Shown: positions 61,943 through 64,000 of the stretch, one piece after another
Layout: each line of letters begins with the position of its first letter
Position numbering within the stretch: the first letter of the stretch is position 1
From: Paenibacillus_V sp046244365
GTDB lineage: Bacteria > Bacillota > Bacilli > Paenibacillales > NBRC-103111
Assembly (NCBI RefSeq): GCF_046244365.1
Contig: NZ_CP176395.1
Span: forward strand, 3,472,001-3,536,000
DNA: 64,000 nucleotides
Direction: 5' to 3'
The notes under the pieces: generated by a model
Database searches by the model: none
What the model saw: the letters and a program-made list of their open reading frames with translations, nothing else
Told to the model about the DNA's origin: nothing
Made by a program: the position numbers and the translations under genes

Positions 61943-62317
61943 ATGCAAGTGACCTCGTTTATATTACAAGGAATTCTCGGCCTTATGTTTCTAATGGCGG
62001 GAGCCGGCAAGCTGGCAGGTTCGAAGATGCATGTGGAGGGCTTTAAGCGCTGGGGGCTGCCGCAATGGTTCAGGCAGGTGACCGGTTTGGTCGAACTGCT
62101 GGGGGCGGCTGCTATGATCGCCGGCTTCTGGGATCCGAGCTGGGCGGCGGCGGGCGCGCTGTGGCTGGGTATTACGGCCTTCGTCGGCATCCTGGTCCAC
62201 GTTCGGGCGAAGGATTCGTTCAAAGACACGTTTATGATCATTCTGCTACTCGTATTGTCCGCGGTGTTGTTTATTATGCAGTACGGAGAGCTGGCGAATT
62301 TCCCGGGCTTTCAATAA
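61943..62317 (+). CDS. DoxX-family membrane protein
   Basis: A 124-residue protein with four transmembrane helices. The N-terminal ILGLMFLMAGAGKLAGS and the second-helix VTGLVELLGAAAMIAGFW are the DoxX/DoxD-like hallmarks (the [FL]xxAGxxKL motif). The family is linked to membrane redox or thiol handling in some species, but here its role is unknown. AAAAAGGAGATG precedes the ATG. It has its own terminator. Confidence 0.87.
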   Translation: MQVTSFILQGILGLMFLMAGAGKLAGSKMHVEGFKRWGLPQWFRQVTGLVELLGAAAMIAGFWDPSWAAAGALWLGITAFVGILVHVRAKDSFKDTFMIILLLVLSAVLFIMQYGELANFPGFQ

Positions 62318-62330
62318 GAGAGACGGATAC

Positions 62331-62380
62331 GATACGACTTTATGCCTGTGTTTTAGCGGGCGTAGGGTCGTATTTTATTT
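62331..62380 (+). terminator. Terminator after the DoxX gene
   Basis: ATACGAC (62332-62338) pairs with GTCGTAT (62367-62373), followed by a T-rich tail. Confidence 0.65.
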
Positions 62381-62409
62381 TATTATCGTCAGTCGGCTGT
62401 CCGGACGTC

Positions 62410-62446
62410 AAAAATCCCCCTCTGGCGGTGTCGCCGGAAGGGGATC
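62410..62446 (-). terminator. Terminator of the YisL-like gene
   Basis: On the minus strand ATCCCCTTCCGGCG pairs with CGCCAGAGGGGGAT (small mismatch) over ACAC and is followed by TTTTTG. Confidence 0.8.
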
Positions 62447-62479
62447 ATGTTGGGTGCCATAATCGGCAGGGCAGCTGTT

Positions 62480-62815
62480 TTACAGCGAAAAGACGTTAAA
62501 GCCGAGCAAGACGACAAAGACGAGGACGGGCGAAAAGACGAACCAAAGCGGCTTTGTCGACTGGTTGCGGCGTCTGCGTCCCAGAATCATTTCCATGGCG
62601 GCGATCAAAATGATGGCGAAAAGTCCCTTCACGATGAACGTGCGCGGGAACTCCAACAAAACAAGCATAGAGACGCCGGAAACCAGCATGATGAGGTAAA
62701 ATAAACGTAGAAGCATAGGCGTTACTTTTTGACCCAAGAACAGGCAGCTGAGCACGAACAAAATAATCGTAATCAGCCAAGAGCCGGCGTGCATTTGCGC
62801 GAACGTGTTAAACAT
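62480..62815 (-). CDS. YisL-like membrane protein (DUF1516)
   Basis: A 111-residue protein with four helices. MHAGSWLITIILFVLSCLFL, MLLRLFYLIMLVSGVSML, KGLFAIILIAAMEMILGRRR and the final VLLGF correspond block by block to Bacillus subtilis YisL, a conserved membrane protein of unknown function. GGGAGG lies upstream of the ATG at long spacing. It is convergent with the DoxX gene. Confidence 0.85.
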   Translation of the reverse strand: MFNTFAQMHAGSWLITIILFVLSCLFLGQKVTPMLLRLFYLIMLVSGVSMLVLLEFPRTFIVKGLFAIILIAAMEMILGRRRRNQSTKPLWFVFSPVLVFVVLLGFNVFSL

Positions 62816-63019
62816 GATGACATGACCTCCCGATCGGGTGTATGATGTGGCTTGCGTATCCTATCACGCTTTCCGTGAATGAACGGCAGCGACGAGATAG
62901 TATGTGCGTTTGCTCATATAGAATAGTAACAGCGAAGCCCGTGCAATGGCAATGCATTCGGGCAAATGGTTACACAATGTTCATAAACCGGCATAAGAAA
63001 TCGTCTAAGGAGGACCTGG

Positions 63020-63571
63020 ATGTCATTGCGATACGCCTTGCTGGGCTTGATCAGCAAAAAACCGTCGACCGGCTACGAGCTTCACCGGTTGTTCAAGGAA
63101 CAGGTCGTATACTTCTGGCATGCGCATCATACGCAAATATACCGCGAGCTGGCTAAGCTTGAAGCGGAAAAATTGGTCGAGTCGGAACACGTGCAGCAGG
63201 ACGCACATCCGGACAAGATCATTTATACGCTTACCGGCCGCGGGACGCAGGCGCTGATTCACTGGATGCTTGAGAAGCCTCCTCAATCCGCAAGCATCAA
63301 GGACGACTTTTTGTTGCGGACCGCGGCCTTTCCGGTCATCCCATACGAGGAAGCGGTCGGCCTGCTGGAGCGTACCCGCGAACGGGAGCGGCATGCTCTA
63401 GAGCTGACTATGCAGTGGAGGGATAAGCGCTTCGGAGGGAAAGAACTTCCTGACGGCGAGAACATCGGCGAATTTCTTACGTCCGAGTTCGGGGTGCGCT
63501 ACGCCAGAAGCTATATGGAATGGTGCGAATGGGCGATCGCCGTTTTGCGACGGCTCGCGGAACGCGAATAG
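63020..63571 (+). CDS. PadR-family transcriptional regulator
   Basis: A 183-residue regulator. The N-terminal winged helix begins SLRYALLGLISKKPSTGYEL and continues with HTQIYRELAKLEAEKLVES and the beta-wing KIIYTLTGRGTQALIHWM, all PadR hallmarks. The C-terminal part (Vir-type helical bundle, REREREHALEL-like) mediates dimerisation. AAGGAGG precedes the ATG. PadR proteins repress genes for phenolic-acid or multidrug response; the target may be the divergent YisL-like gene or the downstream sensor. Confidence 0.9.
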   Translation: MSLRYALLGLISKKPSTGYELHRLFKEQVVYFWHAHHTQIYRELAKLEAEKLVESEHVQQDAHPDKIIYTLTGRGTQALIHWMLEKPPQSASIKDDFLLRTAAFPVIPYEEAVGLLERTRERERHALELTMQWRDKRFGGKELPDGENIGEFLTSEFGVRYARSYMEWCEWAIAVLRRLAERE

Positions 63572-63664
63572 CGCGGCGGTTTGATCCGCCGACAGGATTG
63601 TGAGATTTTTGTGAGTTTGGCATGATAGGATGAATCGAGACGGTTCACGGAAGGGGAAAAAGGC

Positions 63665-64000
63665 TTGAATGTAAGAAACTATCGCAAATTGATCGGGATC
63701 GGGCTGATCTTTTCTCTATCCGTCGTCATGTTCATCGGCATGTATTTGCAAACGATACCGGCGGGAGAAGCGCCAAAGGCCAAGCAAGGCGTACTGGACT
63801 TGTCGGACTGGGATTTCCGCAGCCAAGGCATGGTTACGCTCGATGGCGAATGGGAATTTTATGAAGGAAAATTGCTGGATCCCCAGGATTTTCATCAGAG
63901 CGAGCTTCCGGCGCGTTCTTATTTACCGGTACCCGGCACATGGAACGGGAAACAGGCGGATTCAGGCATGAGCCGCAAAGGGTATGGGACGTACCGGCTG
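63665..64000 (+). CDS. N-terminus of a 7TMR-DISM-type membrane sensor (cut by window end)
   Basis: The frame opens with TTG at 63665 after GGAAGGGGAAAAAGG and runs off the window. Residues 10-30 form a transmembrane helix or uncleaved signal (LIGIGLIFSLSVVMFIGMYL). An outer domain follows, with VLDLSDWDF, VTLDGEWEFYEGKLLDP and YLPVPGTWNG, then KGYGTYRL: the galactose-binding-like 7TMR-DISMED1 type that in paenibacilli precedes seven helices and a histidine kinase or GGDEF domain. The output domain is outside the window. TTG as start is a guess from spacing. Confidence 0.7.
   Translation, partial: MNVRNYRKLIGIGLIFSLSVVMFIGMYLQTIPAGEAPKAKQGVLDLSDWDFRSQGMVTLDGEWEFYEGKLLDPQDFHQSELPARSYLPVPGTWNGKQADSGMSRKGYGTYRL

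Noticed and set aside
1..64000. tRNA or rRNA genes, prophage or replication origin
   Set aside because: No cloverleaf-like, rRNA-like, phage structural or DnaA-box-cluster sequence was noticed on either strand.

Overview
The window looks like chromosome of a Paenibacillaceae bacterium (Paenibacillus, Cohnella or a close relative). The evidence is the moderate-GC coding style, strong GGAGG ribosome binding sites with frequent GTG and TTG starts, Lpl/Ytc-type sugar ABC genes paired with an AraC-type membrane sensor, a 1996-residue SLH surface protein, a KimA potassium importer behind a c-di-AMP riboswitch, and several OmpR-type two-component pairs. This assignment is inference from gene content. 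No rRNA, tRNA or CRISPR array was seen.

Layout. 0-3 kb: the tail of an aminoglycoside-phosphotransferase-like kinase, a Nudix hydrolase and an ECF sigma/anti-sigma pair. 3-5.3 kb: c-di-AMP riboswitch, terminator and kimA. 5.4-6.2 kb: a cupin with an Asn/Tyr-rich repeat tail. 6.4-9.7 kb: a vancomycin-resistance-type remnant (vanR-vanS-vanY and a frameshifted vanZ, without vanH, ligase or vanX). 9.8-11 kb: a small membrane protein and a pirin. 11.2-13.3 kb: an IS110-family element with structured non-coding flanks. 13.4-15.9 kb: a PAF-acetylhydrolase-like hydrolase and a MerR regulator. 15.9-20.1 kb: a gene-poor stretch with decayed fragments (ABC permease, HxlR-like), a 9-bp minisatellite, a DUF2935 gene and an oxidoreductase.

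20-27 kb: a ferric-iron module. A response regulator, a kinase and a first iron-binding lipoprotein overlap one another; Fur-like boxes separate them from a second, paralogous binding protein, a fused permease and an ATPase. 27-34.4 kb: a minus-strand glycan-uptake operon (AraC-type sensor, solute-binding protein, two permeases, BNR-repeat protein) preceded by a perfect-looking cre site. 34.7-38.3 kb: a small unknown gene, an MFS exporter, a nicotianamine-synthase-like (CntL-type) enzyme and a YtkA-like lipoprotein. 38.3-42.7 kb: a MocR regulator divergent from a nitrilase, a 38-residue membrane protein and a DUF418 protein. 42.8-45.3 kb: a third OmpR-type system.

45.3-46.4 kb is a long intergenic region with a TGAACC-type repeat family also found at 11.16 kb. 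46.4-61.6 kb is a carbohydrate-related block: giant SLH protein, deacetylase-like protein, DegT aminotransferase, a GntR regulator fused to a solute-binding domain, a Gfo/Idh dehydrogenase, an aldo/keto reductase, an AraC regulator and a divergent GH29 fucosidase. Similar ACATGT-centred sequences precede three of these genes, suggesting a GntR regulon. The window ends with DoxX and YisL-like membrane proteins, a PadR regulator and the start of a 7TMR-DISM-type sensor.

No single system is proven new. The best leads are the MFS/CntL-like metallophore pair, the candidate RNA of the IS110 element, the kinase-coupled iron-binding protein, the GntR/solute-binding fusion regulon and the TGAACC repeats.
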